64,000 bases of DNA from Maribacter spongiicola (GTDB lineage: Bacteria; Bacteroidota; Bacteroidia; Flavobacteriales; Flavobacteriaceae): positions 1,763,098 through 1,827,097 of the forward strand of contig NZ_SOAY01000010.1 in assembly GCF_004364165.1 (NCBI RefSeq). The letters are read 5' to 3'. A program made the translations under genes and the position numbers. Within the stretch, counting starts at the first letter, position 1, and each line of letters opens with the position of its first letter. Below the pieces are notes generated by a model. That model was not told the DNA's origin and searched no databases. It saw only the letters and a list, made by a program, of their open reading frames with translations. Positions 26,642-36,316 of the stretch are shown piece by piece.

Positions 26642-28339
26642 TTAAGAGTAACTTAAGGAATAACCTATTTCAGTTGAATAGCTTTCTGATAATAAGGTGT
26701 CTACAAAAATCCATTCCGAAGTAACTTCTGTAGTTGTAAATGTTGTCATCATATATCCTCTTCTAGAGGCATCAAAATAATTTAATCCATCAATTAATGC
26801 CACCATCGCTTCTTGAAATCCGGCAATTAATTCTGGTGAAGAATTTGCTCCAAGATATGTTTCAAAACCGGGTGAGCTAATAGAGGATGTTGCTAATTCT
26901 ATTCCTACTTCTGTTCCATTTTCTGAAGTCAAGGTATTTTGCCAGGCATTATGGGTGTCGCCGGCAAAGGTCACTATTTTTTTGCCGTTCAATGCATTGT
27001 ACATAATCTCCCTGTCAATTGGGTAACCGTCCCAAGCATCTAAATTATAAGGAATAACCGTGGTTACTCTCGCAATTTCGGCTGCACTTAAGCTTGGGTC
27101 ATTATTTAATAATCTTAACTTAATAGTTACAAGTTCTGTTAGAATGGTACCAAAACCTTCAGAACCAAATACCGTTAATAATTCTACAGGTATGTTCATT
27201 TTACCCATGAGTACTTGTTGCCCTAAAACTTGCCATTTGGCTGAACTACTATTTAGTTCAGATATGATCCAATCTCTCTGGGTCACTCCAACAATAGAGC
27301 GGTTGGGGTCGGTCAATGCGGTTTGAAATGCTTGCGCATCAAAGCCTGTTGCAGTAAAGTAATCACCAATGTTTAATTGCTTATCTCTACCAATAAGGCG
27401 AGTGTCCATTAAAATAAGGTTAACAAGGTTGCCAATATTTACAGAACGGTATATAATGCTATTATCGTCTGCGGCTATTCTAGAAAATGGTAAAAATTCG
27501 CTATATGCTTGTAGTGCATTTTGTTTTCTAACTTCAAAACTACCTTCTGTTGCTTCATCATGATTTTCAGCACCTTCTTTGTAGGTGTCGTTGGCAATTT
27601 CATGATCGTCCCATACGCAAATGAACGGTTTCTTTTGGTGGGCTAATTGTAAAGAAGCATCAGATCTATATTGCTTGTATCTTGTTCTATAATCATCTAA
27701 AGAAATGATTTCTCCCGCAGGTTCGTGAAAGCGATTTAAGAAAGCATTTTCTTCTGTAGATCCATATCCTCCAGCGCCATATTCATAAAAATAATCACCT
27801 AAATGTACAATGATATCAGCATCAGAATTTGCCATGGCGTCGTAAACATTGAATAAACCAGCTTGGTAATTGGAACAAGAACAAACTGCTAATTTTGCTT
27901 GTGTGGCAACTGTTGGTAAAGTAATAGTTTCACCAATTACTGAAACGGAATTATCGGTTGTGCTTATAAATCGATAATACAACTTTTGGTCAGCTTCTAA
28001 TTCTGTCAATTCTATGGCTAAAGTGTTGTCTCTTGAGCTTTCAGTTATTATTTTTCCTGTACGTAATATACTGTTGAAGTTATTTTCTGTAGAAACTTCC
28101 CAGATAATTTCAATGTCAGTATTAATAAATCGTGTCCAAATTATTACGCCTGTGCTACTAGGGTCAAAACTAGCTACACCGTAGTTAAAATTTTGAACGT
28201 TAAGTAAAGATTCATTGTAATCTACTTTTAAGTCGTCATCATCACTACAGCTAATAAAGTTCGGAGCTAGAATAAGTCCGCCCGAAGCCATTAATGCTTT
28301 TTGAATAAAATTTCTTCTTGTGTTTTTCTTAGTTTTCAT
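26642..28339 (-). CDS. PhoD-like alkaline phosphatase, Tat-exported lipoprotein
   Basis: Phosphodiesterase/phosphomonoesterase of the PhoD family. The start at 28339 gives MKTKKNTRRNFIQKALMASG, a twin-arginine signal (TRRNFIQ), ending in a lipobox-like FISC before SDDDD, so a Tat-exported lipoprotein is likely. A beta-sandwich PhoD_N domain follows (GVASFDPSSTGVIIWTR), then the metallophosphatase core with SCSNYQAGLFNVYDAM, HLGDYFYEYG, CVWDDHEIANDTY and TFAGDTHNAWQ. Metal ligands (Asp, His, Cys) are in place. Such enzymes release phosphate outside the cytoplasm in phosphate-poor seawater. It is a single-gene unit. Confidence 0.9.
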   Translation of the reverse strand: MKTKKNTRRNFIQKALMASGGLILAPNFISCSDDDDLKVDYNESLLNVQNFNYGVASFDPSSTGVIIWTRFINTDIEIIWEVSTENNFNSILRTGKIITESSRDNTLAIELTELEADQKLYYRFISTTDNSVSVIGETITLPTVATQAKLAVCSCSNYQAGLFNVYDAMANSDADIIVHLGDYFYEYGAGGYGSTEENAFLNRFHEPAGEIISLDDYRTRYKQYRSDASLQLAHQKKPFICVWDDHEIANDTYKEGAENHDEATEGSFEVRKQNALQAYSEFLPFSRIAADDNSIIYRSVNIGNLVNLILMDTRLIGRDKQLNIGDYFTATGFDAQAFQTALTDPNRSIVGVTQRDWIISELNSSSAKWQVLGQQVLMGKMNIPVELLTVFGSEGFGTILTELVTIKLRLLNNDPSLSAAEIARVTTVIPYNLDAWDGYPIDREIMYNALNGKKIVTFAGDTHNAWQNTLTSENGTEVGIELATSSISSPGFETYLGANSSPELIAGFQEAMVALIDGLNYFDASRRGYMMTTFTTTEVTSEWIFVDTLLSESYSTEIGYSLSYS

Positions 28340-28480
28340 CTGGTAATTTAGTTTCCTCAAAATTGTTTTAATTCTTACAAAAGCATGTTAGTTCAACTTT
28401 ATGTTTAGGTTATTGAAACTATTGATGATAATAATTAGAATTTGGTGTTAGTCAGTTTTCTAGGTTCTGAATGAATTTCT

Positions 28481-28488
28481 TAAGTTTG
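28481..28488 (+). promoter_or_regulatory. -7 box upstream of the GyrI-like gene
   Basis: TAAGTTTG is an exact TAnnTTTG match 19 bases before the ATG at 28508. No -33 box is obvious. Confidence 0.45.
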
Positions 28489-28507
28489 ACAATCAGCAAA
28501 TCCATAT

Positions 28508-28987
28508 ATGACCCCAAAAATTGTTACACTAGAAGAGAAAAATTTAGTTGGATTTTCTACCGAAATGAGTTTAATGGATAATAAAACGCCAGAACTTTGG
28601 AAAAGCTTTAGGCAGCGTAGTAAGGAAGTTTTATATAGGTCGTCTGATGATTTTATCTCGTTGCAAGAATACCCTGAAGACTATTTTCAGGAGTTTTCTC
28701 CCGTTAAAAAGTATGTAAAGTGGGCTTGCGTTGAGGTTAAGGATTTTGACTCTGTTCCTGAAGGAATGAACAATCTTGTTTTAAAGGGCGGACTATATGC
28801 CGTTTTTAATTACAAGGGGACTGCTAAAGATGTACAGGTATTTTTTCAATATATTTATGGGAAATGGATTTCTAATTCAGATTATAATTTAGATGACCGT
28901 CCGCATTTTGAAGTACTGGGCGATAAGTATAAAAACAACGATCCTAACTCAGAAGAAGAAGTTTGGATTCCGATAAAAGCGAAATGA
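28508..28987 (+). CDS. GyrI-like effector-binding domain protein
   Basis: 159-residue stand-alone GyrI-like/AraC effector-binding domain: KIVTLEEKNLVGFSTEMSL at the start, and LKGGLYAVFNYKG, FFQYIYGKWISNSDYNLDDRPHFEVLG in the second half, ending EEEVWIPI. Such proteins bind small hydrophobic ligands; in E. coli SbmC/GyrI also binds gyrase. Its stop overlaps the start of the MFS gene by 4 bases (ATGA), so it is translated together with that transporter and may act as a ligand-binding partner. Confidence 0.85.
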   Translation: MTPKIVTLEEKNLVGFSTEMSLMDNKTPELWKSFRQRSKEVLYRSSDDFISLQEYPEDYFQEFSPVKKYVKWACVEVKDFDSVPEGMNNLVLKGGLYAVFNYKGTAKDVQVFFQYIYGKWISNSDYNLDDRPHFEVLGDKYKNNDPNSEEEVWIPIKAK

Positions 28988-30267
28988 AAAACCCCGAAAA
29001 AGCACCCTGGTATTATTTGTTATTGCTGATTCTAGCAGGGGAGAGTGTCTTTATTTTACCTTTTGTTCTGCAACGTGTTTTTAGACCTACCGTTTTAAAA
29101 GTGTTTGAACTTGATAATGTTTCATTAGGATTATGCTTCTCTGTATACGGCTTTGTAGCCTTGGTTTCATATTTGCTGGGCGGACCATTAGCAGATAAGT
29201 TTCAGCCTAGAAAATTAATAGCCATAGCGCTCTGGATGACTGCTTTGGGCGGTTTGGTTTTTGCCACATTCCCAGATTATTTAACCTTGCAGGTACTTTA
29301 CGGCTTTTGGGGATTTACTACTATTTTTTTATTCTGGTCACCTATGATAAAAGCTACCCGAGTATGGGGTGGTAGTGGTTCTCAAGGTAAAGCTTTTGGT
29401 TTTTTAGATGGTGGTAGAGGTTTGGTAGGTGCGTTATTTGGTACTTTGGGCGTTCTTGTTTTTTCTTACTTTATGTCGGCAGATTTAGAGGTCGCCACTT
29501 TAGAGGAAAGTAGGTTTGCTTTTCGCTATGTGATATTGACATCTTCGGCTATAGTATCGATTGTAGGTGTTTTAGTTTGGTTTTTTATGCGATTGCCTGC
29601 AAGTCTTGAAAATGATATTGTCGTTGAAAGAATCACTGTTTCGCAAATTAAAGAAGTGCTGCGCTTGCCTTCGGTTTTACTATTGATGATTATTATTTTA
29701 TGTGCTTACGTTGGTTATAAAATCACCGATATATTTTCGCTTTATGCTCAAGATGTTATGTTGTACGATGAGGTGGAATCTGCAGAAGTAGGTACATTTT
29801 TATTATTTGCAAGACCAGTAGTAGGTGTTTTTATTGGAGTGATAGCAGACCGTTCTAGGCCTAGTCTATTTTTATTATTAGGTTTTGTAGTTGCGTTAAT
29901 CGGATCTTTAATATTTGCATCTGGCATGGTTGCCGATGTTTCTTACTTCATGTTCCTATTCTCTATCATGATTGTGACACTAGGGGTGTATGCCATTCGT
30001 TCTTTATACTTTGCGGTAATGCAGAGTGGTAAAATTCCGTTAGTATTAACAGGTACAGCAGTAGGATTGATTTCTTTGATAGGCTACACGCCAGATATTT
30101 TTGCTGGTCCGGCAATGGGGTATTTGTTAGACGCATCGCCAGGTTTAACAGGGCATCAACATGTATTTTGGATGCTAGCTGTATTTTCATTGATTGGAGG
30201 AATAGCGGCATTTAGATATTTTCAACTTTATGGCAAACCAATCAATGACGAATCCAAAAAATCTTAA
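28984..30267 (+). CDS. MFS transporter
   Basis: Major facilitator superfamily protein with about 12 membrane helices in 427 residues. The Met at 28984, in an ATGA overlap with the upstream stop, is preferred over the earlier frame start at 28963. Between helices 2 and 3 there is GGPLADKFQPRKLIAI, the MFS loop signature; the second half repeats it as IGVIADRSRPSLFLL. The substrate is unknown. It sits between a ligand-binding GyrI-like protein and a DUF4345 protein in one operon. Confidence 0.88.
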   Translation: MKNPEKAPWYYLLLLILAGESVFILPFVLQRVFRPTVLKVFELDNVSLGLCFSVYGFVALVSYLLGGPLADKFQPRKLIAIALWMTALGGLVFATFPDYLTLQVLYGFWGFTTIFLFWSPMIKATRVWGGSGSQGKAFGFLDGGRGLVGALFGTLGVLVFSYFMSADLEVATLEESRFAFRYVILTSSAIVSIVGVLVWFFMRLPASLENDIVVERITVSQIKEVLRLPSVLLLMIIILCAYVGYKITDIFSLYAQDVMLYDEVESAEVGTFLLFARPVVGVFIGVIADRSRPSLFLLLGFVVALIGSLIFASGMVADVSYFMFLFSIMIVTLGVYAIRSLYFAVMQSGKIPLVLTGTAVGLISLIGYTPDIFAGPAMGYLLDASPGLTGHQHVFWMLAVFSLIGGIAAFRYFQLYGKPINDESKKS

Positions 30268-30622
30268 TTTATTATTATCAGGAGTTATTGTAATTATAGC
30301 TGGTATCGTCTATGGCGGTCACCCAACGTATATTATGCCCGAACTTTTAGGTTTTGAAGTGGTTGATTTAGAGCTAAAGAATATGCTACGAGCGGTAATG
30401 GGAATTTATATGGGAGTAGGATCATTTTGGATTTTAGGCTCTATTAAAGCGAATCTTTGGTACGGAGCAACCTTATGTAATGTGCTATTTATGGGCGGAA
30501 TTTCTTTTGGTAGAATAGTAAGTACTCTGTTTGATGGAGTTTCACCATTATTTACTCCCGCATTAATTCTGGAACTATTGTTCTTTGGTTGGGGATTGTA
30601 TAATCTTAAAAAGTACTCTTGA
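30245..30622 (+). CDS. DUF4345 membrane protein
   Basis: About 125 residues with four hydrophobic segments (NLLLSGVIVIIAGIVYG, then AVMGIYMGVGSFWILG, then CNVLFMGGISFGRIV and LILELLFFGWGLY), the DUF4345 pattern. It overlaps the MFS gene end by 23 bases if ATG 30245 is used; ATG 30230 is also in frame. Last gene of the three-gene operon. No function is established. Confidence 0.8.
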   Translation: MTNPKNLNLLLSGVIVIIAGIVYGGHPTYIMPELLGFEVVDLELKNMLRAVMGIYMGVGSFWILGSIKANLWYGATLCNVLFMGGISFGRIVSTLFDGVSPLFTPALILELLFFGWGLYNLKKYS

Positions 30623-30643
30623 ATAGAGTAGGTGTAGTACTTA

Positions 30644-31384
30644 TTAAAAATCTAACTTCTTCTTACGAAGTTCAAAGTTTTGACCTAAATATACTTTACG
30701 TACCATTTCATCGGCAGCCAATTCTTCTGGTTCGCCTGACTTTAAAATACCACCTTCGAACATTAGGTAAGAACGCTCTGTAATGGCAAGCGTTTCCTGC
30801 ACGTTGTGATCCGTAATAAGTATACCAATGTTTTTGTCTTTTAACTGCGCTACAATACGCTGTATGTCCTCTACAGCTACGGGGTCAACCCCTGCAAAAG
30901 GTTCATCAAGCAAAATAAATTTTGGATCGGTAGCCAAAGCACGAGCAATCTCAGTTCTTCTTCGTTCACCACCAGATAATAAATCACCACGACTTTTACG
31001 AATATGACCTAAGCCGAACTCTTCTATAAGCGACTCCATTTTCATGTGTTGCTCTTTCTTGCTCAGTTTTGTCAATTGAAGTACACTTAAAATATTCTTT
31101 TCAATACTTAATTTTCTAAAGACAGATGCTTCTTGTGCCAAGTACCCAATACCGTTCTGGGCTCTTTTGTACATGGGGAATTTTGTAATTTCCATGTCAT
31201 CTAAATAGATGCTACCACCATTTGGTTTTATAAGCCCAACAATCATGTAAAAGGAAGTTGTTTTACCAGCACCGTTTGGTCCTAGTAATCCTACAATTTC
31301 TCCTTGGTTAACCTCAAGAGAAATTCCTTTAACCACCCTACGGCCTCTGTAGGACTTCATTATATTGTCGGCACGTAACTTCAT
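30644..31384 (-). CDS. lptB: LPS export ABC transporter ATP-binding protein LptB
   Basis: Cytoplasmic ATPase that drives lipopolysaccharide extraction by LptFGC. 246 residues with GPNGAGKTT (Walker A), the LptB-typical [36 protein letters not shown] (signature), [19 protein letters not shown] (Walker B) and [10 protein letters not shown] (switch His). It is the last gene of the kpsF-tatC-AhpD-lptB run; kpsF supplies arabinose-5-phosphate for LPS core synthesis, so the ends of the operon share an outer-membrane theme. Confidence 0.95.
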   Translation of the reverse strand: MKLRADNIMKSYRGRRVVKGISLEVNQGEIVGLLGPNGAGKTTSFYMIVGLIKPNGGSIYLDDMEITKFPMYKRAQNGIGYLAQEASVFRKLSIEKNILSVLQLTKLSKKEQHMKMESLIEEFGLGHIRKSRGDLLSGGERRRTEIARALATDPKFILLDEPFAGVDPVAVEDIQRIVAQLKDKNIGILITDHNVQETLAITERSYLMFEGGILKSGEPEELAADEMVRKVYLGQNFELRKKKLDF

Positions 31385-31435
31385 GTTTTCAAATCTATTG
31401 GTTATTGGTCTGTTAGAAAAGTTATTAGGGATTAT

Positions 31436-31786
31436 TTAACCTTGTTGGTTTTCTAATTCTTCCCAATACTCATATGCTCTTCTTAAATGTGGTACCACAA
31501 TTGTACCGCCAACAAGAGTAGCAATACTTAAAGTTTCCATTACTTCTTCTTTAGAGGCACCTTCTTTATGTGAGCTTTCTAAATGGTATTTTACGCAATC
31601 GTCACAACGCAAAACTGCTGAAGCAACAAGACCTAACAATTCTTTGGTCTTAACATCTAAAGCACCTGCAGCATAGGCATTGGTGTCTAAATTAAAAATA
31701 CGCTTAATTATTTTATTGTTATCGGCCAAAAGCTTCTCGTTCATCTTAGAACGATAAGCATTAAATTCTTCAATTTGGTTTGACAT
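31436..31786 (-). CDS. Carboxymuconolactone decarboxylase / AhpD-like protein
   Basis: 116-residue all-helical protein. The AhpD-type redox centre is visible as C61-DD-C64 with His68 (VLRCDDCVKYHLESSH), followed by the family GASKEEVMETLSIATLVGG. It may act in peroxide reduction as a disulfide partner; the actual substrate is not known. Its start overlaps the end of tatC by 17 bases and lptB follows after 51 bases. Confidence 0.88.
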   Translation of the reverse strand: MSNQIEEFNAYRSKMNEKLLADNNKIIKRIFNLDTNAYAAGALDVKTKELLGLVASAVLRCDDCVKYHLESSHKEGASKEEVMETLSIATLVGGTIVVPHLRRAYEYWEELENQQG

Positions 31787-32651
31787 TTCTATTTGCTTTT
31801 TTTTCTTTTTCAGCTTTTCTTCTTTCTTTTCTAAGTACCATGGCAGATATATAAATACTTATTTGGTATAAAATTATTACCGGTATGGCAACTATAATCT
31901 GACTTGTAACGTCTGGTGGGGTAATTACCGCAGAAAGTATTAGAACAATTACCAGTGCAATTTTTCGATACTTTTTCATTAATTCCGGTGTCACCAAGCC
32001 TACCTTGGTCAAGAAGAAAATAATTATCGGTAGCTCGAATAAAATACCACAGGCAAGTACAGATATTTTTAAGGTGCCAATGTAAGAATCTAAATCGAAC
32101 TCATTTAAAACGGAGTCACTAACAACGTAAGACCCTAAGAAATTGATAGAAAGTGGTGCTACGATATAGTAACCGAATAACACACCAATAAAAAATAATA
32201 GAGAAGCAATTAGTATAAAGCCACGAGAATTCTTGCGCTCATTTGCATGTAGCCCCGGACTAATGAATTTCCACATTTCATATAAAATATAAGGAAACCC
32301 GATAATTACACCTGCCCAAATAGAGGTCCAGATATGAGCAGAAAATTGTCCGCCCATTTCTCGGCTCTGAATGGTAAACGGAAATTCATCACCACAGAAA
32401 GAGGAATCTATTACTGTAAATGATTGAATTTCATTTAACCATGTTGCTATTTTGCAAAAGAAACGATAGGTAGGGAAATCCATGTTTTTAGGACCGAATA
32501 TAATCGTGTCAAAAATGAAACCCTTCATTAAAAAGGCAACACTTGCAATTATGACGACAGCCAAAGTCGATCTAATTAAATGCCATCTTAATTCTTCTAA
32601 ATGGTCTAGAAAAGACATCTCGTTTGGTGGCGTGGTAGCTTTGGAACTCAT
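31770..32651 (-). CDS. tatC: Sec-independent translocase TatC
   Basis: Membrane core of the twin-arginine translocase, which recognises the RR signal peptides such as that on the PhoD protein at 26.6-28.3 kb. SFLDHLEELRWHLIRS is the TatC N-terminal signature; six membrane helices, FPYILYEMWKFISPGL, and ELPIIIFFLTKVGLV are present. There is an insertion of about 40 residues in the first periplasmic loop relative to E. coli TatC (293 vs 258 aa). The ATG shares one base with the kpsF stop (TAATG). No tatA/tatB gene is in this window. Confidence 0.95.
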   Translation of the reverse strand: MSSKATTPPNEMSFLDHLEELRWHLIRSTLAVVIIASVAFLMKGFIFDTIIFGPKNMDFPTYRFFCKIATWLNEIQSFTVIDSSFCGDEFPFTIQSREMGGQFSAHIWTSIWAGVIIGFPYILYEMWKFISPGLHANERKNSRGFILIASLLFFIGVLFGYYIVAPLSINFLGSYVVSDSVLNEFDLDSYIGTLKISVLACGILFELPIIIFFLTKVGLVTPELMKKYRKIALVIVLILSAVITPPDVTSQIIVAIPVIILYQISIYISAMVLRKERRKAEKEKKANRNVKPN

Positions 32652-33685
32652 TATAAAATACCTTCGTTTATTAAATTATGTAAATGGATAACCCCAACGT
32701 ACGTGTCTTTGTCCATGGCTAATAATTGAGAAATGCCCTTTTTCTGCATGTGTTCTAATGCTTTGATAGCTAGTGTATTTGCAGGTATGGTTTTAGGGTT
32801 GCTAGTCATAATATCTTCAGCGGTTAGGCCTTTAATATTGTCATGCTTATTTAGCATACGCCTAATATCGCCATCTGTTACGATACCGACTACTTTTTCG
32901 CCATCAAGAACAGCAGTAACACCTAGCATCTTTTTAGAAATTTCTATAATCACTTTTTTGACCTCTTCGCCTTTTTGAACTTGAGGTACTTGGTTTTTAC
33001 TTACTAAGTCTGCAACTCTTAAATATAATCTCTTGCCTAAAGAGCCACCTGGGTGATATTTTGCAAAATCTGAACTACTGAAACCTTTTATTTCTAAAAG
33101 CACAATAGCCAAGGCATCTCCCATAACTAATTGTGCCGTTGTACTTGTTGTCGGTGCCAACCCGTTAGGGCAAGCTTCCTTCTCAACATGGGTATTTAAA
33201 ATAAAATCCGCTTGTTTTGCTAAAAAAGATTCGGTGTTACCGGTCATGGCAATTAGCTTGTTCGTACCTCTTTTTATGAGCGGAACCAACATTTTTATTT
33301 CGGGGGTATTTCCGCTGTTAGAAATGCAGATGACAACATCGTTTTCTTGTACCGTGCCTAAGTCTCCGTGAATAGCGTCACCAGCATGCATAAAAATTGC
33401 GGGAGTACCAGTAGAATTGAGTGTAGCGACAATTTTTGTTGCAATAATGGCGCTCTTGCCAATACCAGAAATGATAACGCGACCTTTAGCCTCAATAATG
33501 CAGTTTACTATTTTCGCAAAATCATCGGTTAAATGAGTGGTAAGTTGTGCTATAGCATCACGCTCAGTTTCAATGGTTTTTTTCGCTAAGTCAATAATGG
33601 TGTCCGTTGCAATCAATCTATTATTCAAATTATGGATTGTATTCCTAAAAGAATGTATTATCTTTAAGATGACAAAATTAAACAA
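32651..33685 (-). CDS. kpsF: Arabinose-5-phosphate isomerase (KpsF/GutQ)
   Basis: Converts ribulose-5-phosphate to arabinose-5-phosphate, the first step to Kdo of LPS. The SIS sugar-isomerase domain shows GRVIISGIGKSAIIATKI, HAGDAIHGDLG, and CISNSGNTPEIKMLVPLIK; LKYHPGGSLGKRL-type sequence (AKYHPGGSLGKRL) links to two CBS domains (VVGIVTDGDIRRML, YVGVIHLHNL). At 344 residues it is longer than usual (about 320): the first 20-odd residues after the ATG at 33685 look unlike the family, and a TTG at 33616 would give a standard N-terminus. The start is therefore uncertain. Confidence 0.9.
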   Translation of the reverse strand: MFNFVILKIIHSFRNTIHNLNNRLIATDTIIDLAKKTIETERDAIAQLTTHLTDDFAKIVNCIIEAKGRVIISGIGKSAIIATKIVATLNSTGTPAIFMHAGDAIHGDLGTVQENDVVICISNSGNTPEIKMLVPLIKRGTNKLIAMTGNTESFLAKQADFILNTHVEKEACPNGLAPTTSTTAQLVMGDALAIVLLEIKGFSSSDFAKYHPGGSLGKRLYLRVADLVSKNQVPQVQKGEEVKKVIIEISKKMLGVTAVLDGEKVVGIVTDGDIRRMLNKHDNIKGLTAEDIMTSNPKTIPANTLAIKALEHMQKKGISQLLAMDKDTYVGVIHLHNLINEGIL

Positions 33686-33745
33686 ACTTAATTTTATATG
33701 CCGATTATCGCATAATAATTTAGAAACGCAAAGTCTATTATTTTA

Positions 33746-33753
33746 TAATTTTG
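33746..33753 (+). promoter_or_regulatory. -7 box upstream of recQ
   Basis: TAATTTTG, an exact TAnnTTTG match, 47 bases before the GTG start of recQ; no clear TTTG -33 box. Confidence 0.4.
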
Positions 33754-33800
33754 TTCGCTTATAAATTTAAAAGCAAATAGTGGTCCCTTAAATGTAAAAT

Positions 33801-36011
33801 GTGACAGACAGTAAAGAATTTGACAATATCGATTTACATTCCTCTTTAAAAAAGTTTTTTGGTTTTTCTCAATTTAAAGGACTTCAAGAAGAAGTAATCA
33901 AAAATGTTTTACGACAGAATAATACGTTTGTAATCATGCCCACTGGTGGTGGTAAATCTCTATGCTATCAATTGCCGGCGCTTATGCAAGATGGTACGGC
34001 AATTATTGTTTCTCCGTTAATCGCTTTAATGAAGAATCAGGTAGATGCCATTCGTGGAGTTTCTTCTGAAATAGGAATTGCCCATGTGCTAAACTCCTCT
34101 TTAAATAAAGGAGAGATCAAGCAGGTAAAGCAAGATATAACCAATGGTATTACTAAACTATTGTATGTAGCGCCAGAGTCATTGACCAAAGAGGAGAATG
34201 TAGAATTCTTACGCTCGGTCAAAGTATCTTTTGTTGCAGTAGATGAAGCACATTGTATTTCTGAATGGGGTCATGATTTTAGACCCGAGTATAGAAATCT
34301 TAAATCAATAGTGGAGCGTCTGGGAGAGAATATTCCTATTATTGGTCTTACTGCTACGGCGACACCTAAAGTACAAGAAGATATCATTAAGAATTTAGGT
34401 ATAGGTGGTGCTAAGCTTTTTAAAGCTTCGTTTAACCGACCTAACCTATTTTACGAAGTACGTACCAAAACAGAGAATATTGAAGCTGATATTATTCGTT
34501 TTGTAAAGCAAAATTCAGGTAAATCAGGAATTATATATTGCCTTAGCCGTAAAAAGGTAGAGGAGTTAGCACAAGTTTTGCAGGTGAACGGAGTAAGTGC
34601 TGTGCCTTATCACGCAGGATTTGATGCGAAAACAAGATCAAAATATCAAGATATGTTCTTGATGGAAGATGTTGATGTGGTCGTTGCTACCATTGCCTTT
34701 GGTATGGGGATCGACAAACCAGACGTACGTTTTGTAATTCACCATGATATTCCGAAAAGTATAGAAAGTTACTATCAAGAAACGGGTAGGGCAGGCCGTG
34801 ATGGTGGCGAAGGGCATTGTTTGGCGTATTACTCATATAAAGATATTGAGAAGCTAGAGAAATTTATGTCGGGTAAACCGGTCGCTGAACAAGAAATTGG
34901 GAATGCATTATTGCAAGAAGTGGTGGCGTATGCAGAAACTTCGATGTCTAGACGTAAGTTTATGCTTCATTATTTTGGTGAAGAGTTTGATGATGTTAAT
35001 GGCGATGGTGCCGAAATGGATGATAATACCAGAAACCCAAAAGAGAAAGAAGAAGCTAAAGATAATGTTGAAAAGCTGCTGAAGGTAGTTACGGGCACCA
35101 GTGAAAAGTTTAAGTCGAAAGAGATCGTAAATGCTTTGCGTGGTAAAACCAATGCGATAATCTCATCACATAAAACGAATGAAAAGGAATTTTTTGGAAT
35201 CGGGTCAGATAAAGATAAAAGCTATTGGATGGCATTGATACGCCAAACATTGGTTGCCGGGCTTCTTAGGAAAGAGATAGAGCAATACGGCGTATTACAC
35301 GTAACGGATAATGGTAAGGAATTTTTATGTAAACCTTCATCTTTTATGATGACCAAAGATCATGTGTATAATGCAGAAAATGATAACGCAATTGTAGGTG
35401 CCGCCAAATCTGGAGGTATTGCAGATGAAAAATTATTAAAGCAATTAAAAGATTTGCGAAAAGCGCAGGCAAAGAAATTAGGTGTGCCACCTTTTGTAGT
35501 ATTCCAGGATCCATCCTTAGAAGATATGGCGCTGAAATACCCAATTTCGCATGAAGAGTTATTAAATGTTCATGGTGTAGGTGAAGGTAAGGCGAAGAAG
35601 TATGGTAAACCTTTTCTAGCTTTTATAAATACGTATGTTGAGGAGAATGAAATTATAAGACCAGATGATCTTGTAGTAAAAAGTACAGGTGCAAATTCTG
35701 CGTTGAAACTATATGTCATACAGAATGTGGATAGAAAACTGCCATTATCTGATATTGCTTCATCAAAAGGATTAGAAATTCCGGATCTTATTAAAGAGAT
35801 GGAACAAATCGTATACAGTGGTACCAAGTTGAACATCAATTATTGGATCGATGAGATTTTAGACGAGGATCAACAAGAAGAAATTCATGAATATTTTTTA
35901 GAGGCCGATACTGACGATTTAGAAGAAGCTATGGCTGAATTTGATGGTGATTATGAGGAAGAAGAATTAAGACTCTACCGTTTAAAATTTATTAGTGAAG
36001 TGGCCAATTAA
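33801..36011 (+). CDS. recQ: RecQ-type DNA helicase lacking the zinc cysteines
   Basis: 3'-5' DNA helicase for recombination and repair, 736 residues, starting with GTG. Motifs: PTGGGKS (47-53), DEAH (148-151), LTATATP, and YYQETGRAGRDG (324-335). After the helicase core, the zinc-binding subdomain is recognisable (SMSRRKFMLHYFGEEF, 381-396), but all four zinc-ligand cysteines of E. coli RecQ are absent: the first is Ser383, and the cluster following it is replaced by an acidic stretch (NGDGAEMDDNTRNP). A winged-helix region and an HRDC domain (around 540-610) follow, then a long acidic C-terminus. Confidence 0.93.
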   Translation: MTDSKEFDNIDLHSSLKKFFGFSQFKGLQEEVIKNVLRQNNTFVIMPTGGGKSLCYQLPALMQDGTAIIVSPLIALMKNQVDAIRGVSSEIGIAHVLNSSLNKGEIKQVKQDITNGITKLLYVAPESLTKEENVEFLRSVKVSFVAVDEAHCISEWGHDFRPEYRNLKSIVERLGENIPIIGLTATATPKVQEDIIKNLGIGGAKLFKASFNRPNLFYEVRTKTENIEADIIRFVKQNSGKSGIIYCLSRKKVEELAQVLQVNGVSAVPYHAGFDAKTRSKYQDMFLMEDVDVVVATIAFGMGIDKPDVRFVIHHDIPKSIESYYQETGRAGRDGGEGHCLAYYSYKDIEKLEKFMSGKPVAEQEIGNALLQEVVAYAETSMSRRKFMLHYFGEEFDDVNGDGAEMDDNTRNPKEKEEAKDNVEKLLKVVTGTSEKFKSKEIVNALRGKTNAIISSHKTNEKEFFGIGSDKDKSYWMALIRQTLVAGLLRKEIEQYGVLHVTDNGKEFLCKPSSFMMTKDHVYNAENDNAIVGAAKSGGIADEKLLKQLKDLRKAQAKKLGVPPFVVFQDPSLEDMALKYPISHEELLNVHGVGEGKAKKYGKPFLAFINTYVEENEIIRPDDLVVKSTGANSALKLYVIQNVDRKLPLSDIASSKGLEIPDLIKEMEQIVYSGTKLNINYWIDEILDEDQQEEIHEYFLEADTDDLEEAMAEFDGDYEEEELRLYRLKFISEVAN

Positions 36012-36034
36012 TCTAGCATAAATAATTTATTTAC

Positions 36035-36074
36035 AAAATCCATCAAACCCTTTTTGTTAGTTTGATGGATTTTT
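36035..36074 (+). terminator. recQ terminator, first hairpin
   Basis: AAAATCCATCAAAC pairs with GTTTGATGGATTTT (14 bp, no mismatch), loop of 11 bases, T-run after. 24 bases after the recQ stop. Confidence 0.85.
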
Positions 36075-36080
36075 ATTTTG

Positions 36081-36128
36081 AGTCTAGTATATATAGCATT
36101 TGAAATGCTATTTATACTAGACTTTTTT
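36081..36128 (+). terminator. Second, very long hairpin terminator
   Basis: Positions 36081-36123 form a 43-nt near-perfect palindrome: 20 of 21 base pairs match, with one T-T mismatch and a single-base centre, followed by six T. It directly follows the first terminator. Confidence 0.8.
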
Positions 36129-36316
36129 GTTTAAAAGGTGCTATTTGTCATGTAAAAATTTTGTTTTCAGGTTTTATATCTTAAATACAACTAGTTAAGT
36201 ATTTGATTATTAGTTATTTAAAAATTGTTTAAGCTTTTTATTAAAATTTTAAACAAAATTTAAGACTATTAGTTGTAGTTCCGTCATACTTTTACAGAAA
36301 TCTAAAAAAAAGAACT

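Noticed and set aside
36081-36123. Insertion-sequence end
   Set aside because: No transposase, target duplication or second copy is seen; a terminator fits the T-run that follows.
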